From contig OW203722.1 of NCBI GenBank assembly GCA_934045075.1, forward strand, positions 23,977,379-24,041,378: a stretch of 64,000 nucleotides of DNA, read 5' to 3'. The translations under genes were made by a program, and so were the position numbers. The notes beneath the pieces were generated by a model that saw only the letters and a list, made by a program, of their open reading frames with translations, was not told where the DNA came from and searched no databases. This DNA comes from Yponomeuta sedellus (taxonomy: Eukaryota; Arthropoda; Insecta; Lepidoptera; Yponomeutidae). This document shows, piece after piece, positions 1 through 12,200 of this stretch (its first letter is position 1; every line of letters begins with the position of its first letter).

Positions 1-79
1 TACCAGTCATCGGTTACACTGTGAAGCCCATGTGAGGGCTTCAACTCCAGTGTACTTCCGTGATGCAGCGATGACACCT

Positions 80-237
80 CTAGTCGACGTAAGCGACGGT
101 GTAGGCGGCCCTTTGCTCGCACTCCGGGTGGCCGGCGTCGCTCTCCGAGGAGCCGCAGCGCCACTCGCTCTCGGGCTCCGAGAATATGGCGCCGCCCTCG
201 ATGGACTCGTCGTCTGATATCGAGTTCACGTCCAGTT
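80..237 (-). CDS. bmm: brummer coding exon 9 with stop codon
   Basis: Completes Glu496 and encodes 497-547, ending in AYVD and TAG (82-80). The acceptor is TTGCCCACAG|AA. It is acidic ([23 protein letters not shown]) and strongly GC-rich compared with its flanks. The 3' UTR continues past position 1, and no polyadenylation signal is visible. Confidence 0.82.
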
Positions 238-3200
238 CTGTGGGCAAGGAGACGGCTAGTTTATTTTACTTATAGTATCATTATCGACCCTTGTATGTCC
301 CCACTGTTGGAGCACGGGTCTCTTCCTTCATCGCAGGAAGGTTAGGCCATACTCGAACACGGGGGCCAAGTCCGGGTTGGCGGAGGATTGTAAGACAGTG
401 GCGGGCCTTACTGTCAGAAGTTATCAAGCCGCCCATAAGGCCTCTGACATGGCTTAACGACTGCCATTATATGACAGCCGGCACCAACGGCTTAACGTAC
501 CTTGCGAAGCGCTCGGAAATATACTTATAGTATAGCTTTACTCATTGGTATTATAACTAGTGACAGTAAAGATACTCAAAGTTACATGTAGCGATGTTGT
601 GTGTGCATGCTTTGACCACAACTAAATACATAATATCTGTAGATAGTTTTATTTATTCACACTGTTATTTAGGCAAATTAAGGAGGTTAATTTATGTTTT
701 TTTGTACATCCAGTTCCTTCTTTAATGTATTTGGGCAGTTCATCCAAAGGTTGTCTGGAAGAGATCACTTTTAGTGATAAAGCCGCCGTCTGTACTTTTA
801 GGTTAAGAAATATCTGTGTAATTTCCATTTTTATGTACAATAAAGTGTTCTCTACCTATCTATATCACAGTATTACTTTAGTTTTATCGTGTAATGGTTG
901 TCATCTGTTTTGTACACCAAATAAATAAAATAAAAGGGTGTGTCAAAACTGAACCCGCGCACAATTGATTGCCTCGTTGGTCTAACGAACAACTGCAGTT
1001 TAAAAAAAAAATTGATGTGAGTAGACCTGCAATCACATGTCGGGACACGTGGGTGGGAGGGATTACGAGATACAATATCGGTGTAGCAAAGCGAAACAAT
1101 AAAGCAGGGCTATATTTGGTCCCATATCTTCGGGAAGTTGAAGATTTGATTAAAGAACATTTAAGAATTGCGGATTAATGACCTTATTTATAAAAGCACT
1201 CTTCCCTAAAACACCCTAAGAGGCAGTATATATAGTCTGTTGTAGAAGGACAAACCTAATTTGATTATTTGAACTGTCTCTGAGGATGGTTATAAAGGAA
1301 TCGTGTTGTTATAAATAGTACTACTGAAAATGTCGTTAAGATATTGTAAATCTTGTCGGCGGCGTGTCTTTGTCCGATGAGTAGTTACTTACCGTGACTT
1401 AGTACTCATACTAGACGTTACTTATAGAAAAAGCCAGTAATGGACGTTCCAGGCGGACATTGTTGGACCAAAGAAGTATTAGCGAAGGACAAGAAAAATG
1501 GGGTCCAGTGTGTGCATGCATCGACGATTTCAGTCTTGTATAAACAAAAAAACATTTTGACAGCTATAATGACAGAACAAAGCCTAGAGAAAAATAGATA
1601 AGATTTTTCAAAGTTTCCCAAGGTTGAAAATAATTTACTGTTAAGCGATTTACTTTCATGACTGTCATGTAATGGCATTCGTTAAGCCATGTCAGGGGCC
1701 TTATAGGCGGCTTGACAACTTCTGACAGTAAGGCCCGCCACTGCCTTACAATCCTCCACCAACCCGGACTCGGCCCCCGTGGTGGAGTATGGCCTAACCT
1801 GCCTGCGATGCAGACAGAACCCGTGCCCCAGCAGTGGGGACATACAAGGCTTGATATCTATTTTACTTTATAGAAATACTAGTATAGCGACTACTCTATT
1901 GTACTAGCTTTTGCCCGCGACTCCGTCCGCGTGGACTTTAGTTATTCAGTATGCTTCAATAAAATGTGCAGACGACTTTTGTTCTGATAAATTATCTGAA
2001 TCTGCGACAAATCGTAGAAGAACAATAAATTTTTTAATTATAAAAAATGAACTGTGTAGATTGAAAATTCTTTAAAATAGGACGAAATGTCTCAAGCGCT
2101 AAGGGTGAGCTGCATATCCGGAAAATGAGGGTATGATTACTTTGTTGTTATTGACAACAAAGGGGTTGGGGGTTAGTTGTGATTATAATAATTCATAAAA
2201 CTTCTTTATATATCACATTAGATGTTCTTCCCTCGGGCTAATATCATTTCAGCCTATTGCAGTCCACTGCTGGACATAAGCCTCCCCCAGGGTGCGCCAC
2301 AAGACCCGATCTCCCGTTTTCGCCATCCAGTCACCACCAGCCAATTTACTGTTAAGCGATTTACTTTCATGACTGTCATGTAATGGCATTCGTTAAGCCA
2401 TGTCAGGGGCCTTATAGGCGGCTTGACAACTTCTGACAGTAAGGCCCGCCACTGCCTTACAATCCTCCACCAACCCGGACTCGGCCCCCGTGGTGGAGTA
2501 TGGCCTAACCTGCCTGCGATGCAGACAGAGACCCGTGCCGCCCCAGCAGTGGGGACATACAAGGCTTGATATCTATTTTACTTTATAGAAATACTAGTAT
2601 AGCGACTACTCTATTGTACTAGCTTTTGCCCGCGACTCCGTCCGCGTGGACTTTAGTTATTCAGTATGCTTCAATAAAATGTGCAGACGACTTTTGTTCT
2701 GATAAATTATCTGAATCTGCGACAAATCGTAGAAGAACAATAGATTTTTTAATTATAAAAAATGAACTGTGTAGATTGAAAATTCTTTAAAATAGGACGA
2801 AATGTCTCAAGCGCTAAGGGTGAGCTGCATATCCGGAAAATGAGGGTATGATTACTTTGTTGTTATTGACAACAAAGGGGTTGGGGGTTAGTTGTGATTA
2901 TAATAATTCATAAAACTTCTTTATATATCACATTAGATGTTCTTCCCTCGGGCTAATATCATTTCAGCCTATTGCAGTCCACTGCTGGACATAAGCCTCC
3001 CCCAGGGTGCGCCACAAGACCCGATCTCCCGTTTTCGCCATCCAGTCACCACCAGCCACCTTTTTCAGGTCGTCGGTCCATCTGGCCGGAGGGCGTCCTA
3101 CACTACGCTTGCCGAGTCGTGGTCTCCATTCGAGAACCCGTCTGCTCCAACGATCATCGGTTCTGCGACAGATGTGACCAGCCCACTGCCACTTCAGCCT

Positions 3201-6200
3201 GCTACACTTCTGAACTACGTCAGTGACTTTGGTTTTTTGTCGGATGATCTCGTTCCGGACTTTGTCCCTTAACGAGATTCCGAGCATACACCTTTCCATA
3301 GCTCGCTGAGTGACATGCAATCGGTGGGCTAATTTCACTGTCAGGTTCCACGTCTCGGCTCCGTATGTCATGACCGGGCTAATATATAAAATTCAAAGTC
3401 CTGACTGACTGACTCACTCATCAACGCCCAGCCCAAGCCGTTAGACCTAGGAAGCTGAAATTTTGCACAGAGGGTCTATATATAATGTAGGCAAGGAATG
3501 AGACCGGATCTTTTTAAATTCAACCCCTAAGCGGGCGAAAAGGGTTGCCAAAATTTGTATGGGAGGTGTAAAGAATGTTGTCAAATTTTCTTGAAACTTA
3601 AAATAAACGCTCTTCAACATAATTGATTGAACACGTATTTTGCCGTTTTTCTAAATTTAACCCTTTAGGGAATGAACGGGCTTGCAAATATGTCCACGCC
3701 TACAAAAAGTAATATTGCCCAACAACATCCAAGAATACACGGTCAAGTAAAAACGAATTGCTAACGATATTACCTGACTGAATGGCTTCTATGACGACGA
3801 CAAACTACTCCGTCAGTCTATATATGGAGTGAACTTAAACACAACCATACCGTGATGTAGAATGCAGTGGCCGCAAAATACCGTTTGGGCCAAAAAGGCC
3901 GTTTGTGCAAAATAAGAAAAAAGAAAATCAATTTTGGAAAAGATTCAAAGAACAAAATTGTACAACCTCTTTCACTCCCTTAAGGTTTAAATTAAGAAAA
4001 AACGGTGAAACACAGGTTCAATCAATTTTATTGTGTTGAAGAGTATTTATTTTAAGTCTCATGTAATTAGACAACATTCTTTATACCTCCCGCACAATTT
4101 TGGCTACCCTTTTCGCCCCCTTAGATTAAAAAAAAACGGTCTCATTTCTTGTCTACATTATACATAGAACCTCTGTGCAAAATTTCAGCTCCCTAGGTAC
4201 AAATTTGGAAAAGATTCAAAGAACAAAATTGTGCAACCTCTTTCACTGTCTTGAGGGTTAAATTTAGAAAAAACGGCAAAACACGTGTTCAATCGATTGT
4301 GTTGAAGAGTATTTATTTTAAGTTTCAAGAAAATTAGTCAACATTCGTCATACTTCCCACACAACTTTTGGCTACCCTTTTCGCCCCCTTAAGGGCTGAA
4401 TTAAAAAAAAATCCGGTCTCTTTTCTTGTCTACATTATACATAGACCCTTTGTGCAAAATTTCAGCTTCCTAGGTCCAATTTTGGAAAAGATACAAAGAA
4501 CAAAATTGTGCAACCTCTTTCACTGCCTTAAGGGTTAAATTTAGAAAAAACGGCGAAACACAGGTTCAATCAATTGTATTGAAGAGCATGTATTTTAAGT
4601 CTCAAGAAAATTAGACAACATTCTTTATAGGTACTTCTCATACATATTTGTGGCAACTCTTTTCGCCCCTTTAGGAGTTGAATTTCAAAAAATCCTGTTA
4701 TATTCCTTACCTACATTATATACAGATTTTTTATGAAAAATTTTAGCTTCCTAGGTCCAAGGGCTTGGGCTGGGCGTTGATGAGTGAGTTAGTCAGGAGA
4801 ACAAAATTTTGCAACCCCGTTTACTCCCTTAAGGGTTAAATTTAGAAAAAACGGCGAAATACGTGTTCATTCAATTGTGTTGAAGAGCATGTATTTTAAG
4901 TTTCAAGAAAATAAGACAACATTCTTTATACCTCCCATACAAATTTTGGCAACCCTTTTCGCCCTCTTAGGGGTTGAATTAAAAAAAAAATATATCTTTT
5001 CCTTGCCTACATTATATACAGACCCTCTGTGCAAAATTTCAGCTTCCTAGGTCTAACGGCTTGGGCTGGGCGTTGATGAGTGAGTCAGTCAGTCAGGACT
5101 TTGAATTTTATATATGTATAGATAGATAGACAAAACAACGAGTATGGGCAATCAGCATTGAATAATGCTGGCCGACCTCTGGACTCGCGATGCTTGACTG
5201 AGATCACGCATCACGGGCGAACTTATGCACTTACGTAATAGCTCTGAAAGAACTGTATGTTTCCACGAGACCGTATAGTCTTGTTACGGCTACATACATG
5301 GTCAGTAACTTATATGTATTTATCAAAATATTTATATGCACTTTTTTATACGAGGCTTGAACCAAGCTTCGCCTAGTCTTAGAAATATACAAGGGCAATT
5401 TTAAAGTAATGGAAATCGCTATAAAAATATAAACATTGATAATGATACTTGCTTTGGGACTGAGGAAGAAATGTTACACTGCAATCAATAAACCCCTAAA
5501 ATAAAAAGTAATTCTTATACAACATAATGTCCCTGACTATAAATTAGTAAACAGCTTTAAGTGACCTTAAAACTAAATTCTGAATTTCACCTAAGTTTTA
5601 GGTCTTGATAGCTCAGTGGTATTGTGTCAAGGATCCTGGATACGGAGGATCCGGTTTCAGCCTTCAATTATTTTTCCCTCTGGCCACGTGGTCCGACTGC
5701 CTTTGTTCTACCAATCGAACGATATGAACTTTTCTTGCCAGTTGGTCCGATTAACTAATCGGACTATTCAAATTTATTATCATTAGACCACTTGGTCCTA
5801 CCGACCGGACGACGCACGTGAACTTTTGATTTCCGGTTAACTAACTCGAACGGTTACTCGAACTCTATAACTAATCGGACTATAATAAACTATCATTTTC
5901 TTAGATCACTTGGTCCCACCGATCGGACAACGTGAAATTTTGATTTCCGGTTAGTTCGATTAACTAGTCGGACTATACAAACTATAATTTTCTAAGACCA
6001 CGTGGTCCCACCGATCGGACCACGCATTAGAAAGATTAGCATTGATACGCTCGCTTTTAAAAACATAAAAAGCGAGCCTTTTCATGCTAAACATAATTAC
6101 ATTACATAATTGTAATGTATTGGAATCTTATTAATTTTAAGTGGTGAAAGGTTATTAAAGTGTAAGTTTTGTTAAACCTACTTTTTTTCTTTGTACAAAA

Positions 6201-9126
6201 CCGGTGTCATGGGGCCGGTATAATTGAACTGAAATATCGGTGGGGAAATGAACTACAGAACTACCTACTTGGCTAGATTACTGGAAAAAAAGTTCATGTT
6301 ATCCGATCGGTAGGACTAAGGCAGTCGGACCACGTGGCCAGAGGGTTATTTTTAAGAAATTTTCTACGTAAAATTAGCAATTTTTAAGACTACTTGATAT
6401 CTGTAAAATTATTGAGCAAAACATTTATTAGCTGTTTTACCTGCTTCATTCCCTGCATCGCAGAGATGAAAATTTAAACTGATTAGTGAAACGATTAAAC
6501 GAGTTTGCACTCGCTTTCTCCACCCTGTATTTCCATTCACCGGTTTAATTAACTATCGTGATAAGGTGCACGTGATATTTCACGTGCTTATTAATTAATA
6601 CTGCTAACTACACTAAACTATCTGTGCCTAAAAATAAACATGATGATGCACCTGATCGGATGTTGATCTTTCGATCAACAAATATTTTATTATATTCTTT
6701 TTAATGCACTAACCCATGCTAAGGACAATTTTAGCCTCTAAATAGGTTTTTAAAATTATTTTATTGTTTTCGCGAGTGGATAAGATTTGCGAGATCTGAT
6801 GGTTGTTGAATTTTAAAAACCTATTTAGAGGCTAAAAATTTCACCCATGCCGGGATTCGAACCCGCAACCTCTGGCTATCCGTGCCAGCGCTCTACCAAT
6901 TGAGCCAATGGGCGACTCACGGCATCAGTGAAATTTCGAACCTCTTTACACTATTCTCTGTATTACGTACAGAATTGTTGAATTTTGTTCTCTTTTAGGG
7001 TTCCGTACTTTTAAAGGAAAAACGGAATCTTTATAGGATCCCTTTGTTGTCCGTCAGTTTGTCCGTCTGTCTGTCAAGACCCTCTATCTCGGAAAAGGGT
7101 GGAGGAGGTATCGAGTTGTAATTAAAATAATATACTCAGGTCCCTTCTAGTTGTGTTGAGATCGTCTCGTCACTAAGGAGATACTGGCGAGACGATATAT
7201 TCTACCATGTACGCGGCAATTCAATGCATCAGCCTATATTCGCGACTGGACATAAGCCTTTTCTAGGGCACGCTACGTTTCTCTCATCCTCGACTGCTGC
7301 TACGAGCAATTGTTTTGCACGACAGTTTATTGCACGGCTTGCCCGATGGGGTGTTCCGTGAGTTACTAAACCAAGCCCTTAACGAAAATGGTAGGACAGT
7401 CGCTGGATGCGGACGGCACAAGACCGTAAAGCTTGGAAAATCATGAGGGAGGGCTATGTCTTGCGTCTTCTTGATGTTCTTGATTCATCTGTCTTGATGA
7501 ATGAAAATGAGCTCCGTTAGTAATAAAACTGCATATTTTGAGCCTACAAGGCCTGGACATTCATGTCCAGTTCTTTTGTTGAGTTATAAATTGTCGCGAT
7601 AAACACATGTATTTCTTGTAGACTTTTAGTCCGGATTTACTTACGGGTGTTGTTATATCGGGTGTTGTTGTTGAGCTTACGAAAGTTTTAGTTCAAAAAC
7701 ATGTATTTCTTATTCGTCGTCAAGTATCATACTGTGATACTGAGCGCGAATTTAGAATTTTTAATTTGGTAAACTATGTATAACTACAATCAAATTGCAT
7801 TTCTGCATGGGACGCGTCTTAAATGTAAAAAGTCGCGACTTTTCATCACATTAATTGACAAAATCTGACATTGTAGCGCCATAAAACGCGTGAGTCGTGC
7901 CATCGTACTAGCCAGGCTAATAAGAGTAAACAGCCATTGCAAAATACTCCCTCCAGTTCAAGTCTTAAGAGCTATTTCCAGTACCCACCGTTGTCCCCAA
8001 TGAGGTCGGAGGACCAGTCGGCGTCAAACTCTAGCCGCGTGTTGACGTCACGCTCGCTGGGCGATTGGACGACGGTAGTGTCAGCCTCCGTCACATCGTA
8101 GATCTCGGTCATCTTTATCTGTAACGCGAGGGAATAAGAATTGTTTTAGTTTGACACCTCGTGGTATATACCTTACTCACCCACGTAGCCCGTTTTACGT
8201 AAAATTTTCTCGGCTATGACTTAACTCCAAAATAATAATGCATGTTCCTGGCTTTCGTAAAATTATGTCTTACTATTGGTAAAAAAATAATGGTCTTTGC
8301 ATCTAGGTAATGAGATGATTTATATGTAGCGTCCAGTGGCACCTTCACTCACTATAGATTGGTGAAGACATCACTCGGGCTCTGCAGTGCCTGGGACATT
8401 GTTTTTTAGATGTACGATGGATTTAGAATAGGCTGGCCCTGTAACTATACTCGTGCTAACTGTTTGTAGCAATAAGTATACTTTAAAAACTTATTTAGAA
8501 GCTAAAAATTCCACCCATGCCGGTACTCCGGGTTAGTGCATTAAAAAGAAATTATACTAAGTAAACTTTTCAATAAGTTCGTAATTTTAGTGGATAAATC
8601 TCTTTATCAAAAATTAAGCAGAAGGTTGAAGTGGCTTCCTATTCGAGATCGTAGAAACCTTCGAATTCTCTGCACTCTCTACTCTATCCTCAACGACCCC
8701 AACACTCCTCAATATCTTAAGACTCAATTTGCTTTTTTATCTTGCACACATAGCAGAGAACTCCGTTCCTCCCAAAATCTTCTTCTTTATACACCCTCTC
8801 ACCATACTGGTTTCATCTCTAGCTCTTTCTGCGTCTCAGCCGTTCGTCTCTGGAACGCCCTGCCTGATAATATCCGTAAAGCCCCATCTCGAAATTCTTT
8901 CAAAGCTCTTGCCCGGGAACACTTCCTCGAGAAGTGCTACCCCAAACTCCCTTAGCCACTCCTTATGTGAAGAGTCTTTCCGATGTATGTCCTCCCTATT
9001 CATTATATTTAGATTTCATATGTATGGTAATTTATATGGTATTCCTTGTCTCTTACAGTGTGTATATATCATATGTATTTTATAGTGATGTTTATGTATA
9101 TATATGTTTGTATGTAATGTGATGAG

Positions 9127-9205
<79 letters not shown>

Positions 9206-12200
9206 TTATTTATATACTATTATTTTAATATATACGTTTAGTGTATTATATGTGTAAGTATATAATAATGTGGAAGGTTGTCTTTTTCCTTTTTTTTTTG
9301 CACGCCTGCCAAGTTTTCGTTCTACCTCCTGCGGTTGACTGGTAGAAAATGCTTATGGCATTAAGTTCGCCGCATTGTACAATTTTATGGTGCAATAAAG
9401 TATTAATAATAATAAGCGTAAATAATAAAAATATATTTAAAATGTTTCTGATTTCACTTTCTTGCAACCCCTCAGACCACATTTGCTTAAATATACTCAT
9501 TACTATCATAATTGATTTGTACAGTCTGGATGTAGTTAGTTAGTTAGACCTGAGATTTCCGCACTTAGCCTCATAGTTGGGCCATTGTACGTAGCAAGCG
9601 CTGAGATACACTAACACCTCAGACACTTAAGTTTCCTTACGATGTTTTCCTTCACCGTCAGCGAGTAGTATTGTAGTATAGTAGTATATTATATTAGTAG
9701 TAATACACCCAGACTTACTATTATATTAATAGTAAGTCTGGGTGTACAACATATGCACTGGTCCCAAACTAGGATACCCTGTGCCATCCAGTTAAGGACA
9801 TCACAAACATCGAAATACACCCAGACTTACTATTAATATAATAGTAAGTCTGGGTGTATTTCGATGTTTGTGATGTCCTTAACTGGATGGCACAGGGTAT
9901 CCTAGTTTGGGACCAGTGCATATGTTGTGTGGAAGTTATTAAATTATTTTATTTGCTACTTTTATGTTAAACTAAATACAAAAGACCCAAACAGTATCGC
10001 GAGCAATCATAAATAATGACATCACTGTCACAATTGGTCCACGAGATAAATTATTTGTATGCAAATTGCACGCAGTTACGTTCCGTGGATTCCACCAGCA
10101 GATAAAGTTTTTCATTGGATTTTCGCGCTTATATCAAACATCGTAAGAGCTGAGAGCTGGGAAGTGCAGTGTCATAGCTAAATGTAACAGTAAAAGAGTA
10201 CATTTAATGAACAAAGCAACCGCTATCCGAGTTGTTTACGATATTGTGGAGATGTTACTGAGCCTTAAACTTTGGCATTTGGGACACAGAAGTGTTTGTA
10301 AAACGGTGTACAAAAACCGGCCAAGTGCGTGTCACGCGCAGTGCAGGGTTCCGTAGAATGAGGTTTTATCTGCTGCAGACTAACAGCTTCATCAATGTAA
10401 CTTGCCATGGATTTTGTACATAGTACAAAGTTCTCCTTTAAAAGTTGCTCGCTTATTACTCGTTAACTTGTAAAGCCTACGTGATAGAGTTCCTTTTAAG
10501 TTCAGTATATGTACTACTACCCTAAAAATATAATGTTTTACGACCAAACTTTAATTGGTCGCGTGGGGTGTCGTACACCCCAAAGCAGATATTCCTAATA
10601 TAACATTTACATTCAGGCACATACATTGCTTCTGGTCCCACACTAGGAAACCCTGTGTCGTGGGAATTTGTTGCGTTTCTGCTTTCTTGTAGCTCGCGCA
10701 ACCATGACGAATCGATTGAAATTTTATTGTTCAAAATGTGACAAATGGTTAAGGAGTTATGGAGGAACATAGAATCGGACATACATACATACCACCCAAA
10801 TACACTACCCCATTGGGTGCGTCGCAGTCGGGTAATCGATATCAACCCTTGTATGTCCCCACTGCTGGGACACGGGTCTCTTCCTGAATCGCAGGAAGGT
10901 TAGGCCATACTCCCCCACGGGGGACAAGTCCGGGTTGGTGGAGGATTGCAAGGCAGTGGCGGGTCTTACTGTCAGACATGACTTAATGTCTGCCATCACA
11001 TTACATCCGGCACCAACGGCCTTGCGAAGCACGGAAACGCTCGGAAAAAATGCCACTAGCAGTAGTCACAGGACGGTCACCCATCCAGCACCTAACCGCG
11101 CCTGTAGTTGCTTAACTCAAGATTAATACTAATCACTCGGTTCCACTAGGCCACGAGCGGTAATAAAAAGAATAATTTATTTTATGATTGTAACAAATTC
11201 TAACCGGGTGTTTCAGGGATTGAAAATTTTAGAAATGTTAAAGAATATCTGCACGTTCTCAAAGCTTTATAAAGGCCTGTAATAATATGCAACTAGTTCA
11301 GAAAATTAAAGCGTGCTTACCTTAAGCCTATACCTAGCAGGAGTCTGCTCCACAGCCCTTTGTGCGTTTGTTTTTTTATAACATACCTACATACGAGTAC
11401 ATAGGATAAAGATTTTTGGCCATTGAACTTATTAACTTCAGATATATAAGCAAAGTTCAATTTTAATTGGTAATTTACTACTAGCAAATTAAAGTACGGA
11501 AGGTTGGTTCCTCCAGTCGGTTACAAAAAAAGTTGGTGTTCTGCGTAAGCTGGTGTTCTTCCGAGTTAGGCGTTTAGAGTATACTAGCTATCCCGCCGAA
11601 TTTTCTGCCGGCATAGAAGCCGTTTATACGATTCTTGTTACCGTGGCAACACAATAAACAAAGAGTTTGGCTTGTAAAACGGTTGTAGGGCCTGATTCCC
11701 AACCCAAGAACGGTGACAGAATTTTTTTATCGGGATATCAAGTATCCTACGTCTCAATTCAGATCTTTGGCTGTATATACATTAGGTAGGTACATGAAAC
11801 TTGGTCATGTAATTCCGTTCAGCTCTTAGTGCTTGATCGAGCAGCAAACATCTTCACTTTGCCATTATATTAGTAGGATGCGCCGGAGGGGACCATAAAT
11901 TATGCGAGATCTTTTTCAAAACTGCAACATGTTTACCTTTTCATACAGGTTTCAACGTGCACCGCCGTTTTGAAAATTCCCGCACTAAGCCACACTTCAC
12001 AAAAGGGTTCTAACCCCTTAACCGTCTTTTACAACTGCCAACATCCGCCTCATCCATGTAAATCTTTCATGAATTTACATATAGCGTGCATGAATTCCAT
12101 CATGAGACGATGATGGTCCTACAGACGGTAACACGCCAGTTAGTTTTAATTCAGCACATTATTTGCTTGCACGCAAACATAAGTAGGGCTGTATGCGTCA

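Larger units (their letters stand above)
238..7988. other. bmm: brummer intron 8 (7.75 kb), filled with repeats
   Basis: Between coding exons 9 and 8. It contains a 5S-like SINE copy (283-518), a LINE 3' end (640-870), a 711-bp tandem duplication (1632-3058), an RTE fragment (2937-3372), a foldback array (3379-5116), a TIR transposon (5676-6345) and a tRNA-SINE (6815-6974). Segments 871-1630, 5117-5667 and 6987-7980 hold nothing I can classify, apart from poor fragments of tRNA-SINE heads and RTE tails. Confidence 0.6.

Noticed and set aside
6840..6915. Several apparent tRNA genes (also 14857, 22216, 30330, 50001, 51100).
   Set aside because: Each continues directly into a SINE tail, copies share the same tail and several have target duplications. 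Stems are imperfect and U33 is missing in the main family, so I call them SINE heads.
9720..9930. A rho-independent terminator or CRISPR-like repeat suggested by strong hairpins.
   Set aside because: The genome is clearly eukaryotic, and there are no regular spacers; the structure is an inverted SINE tail.
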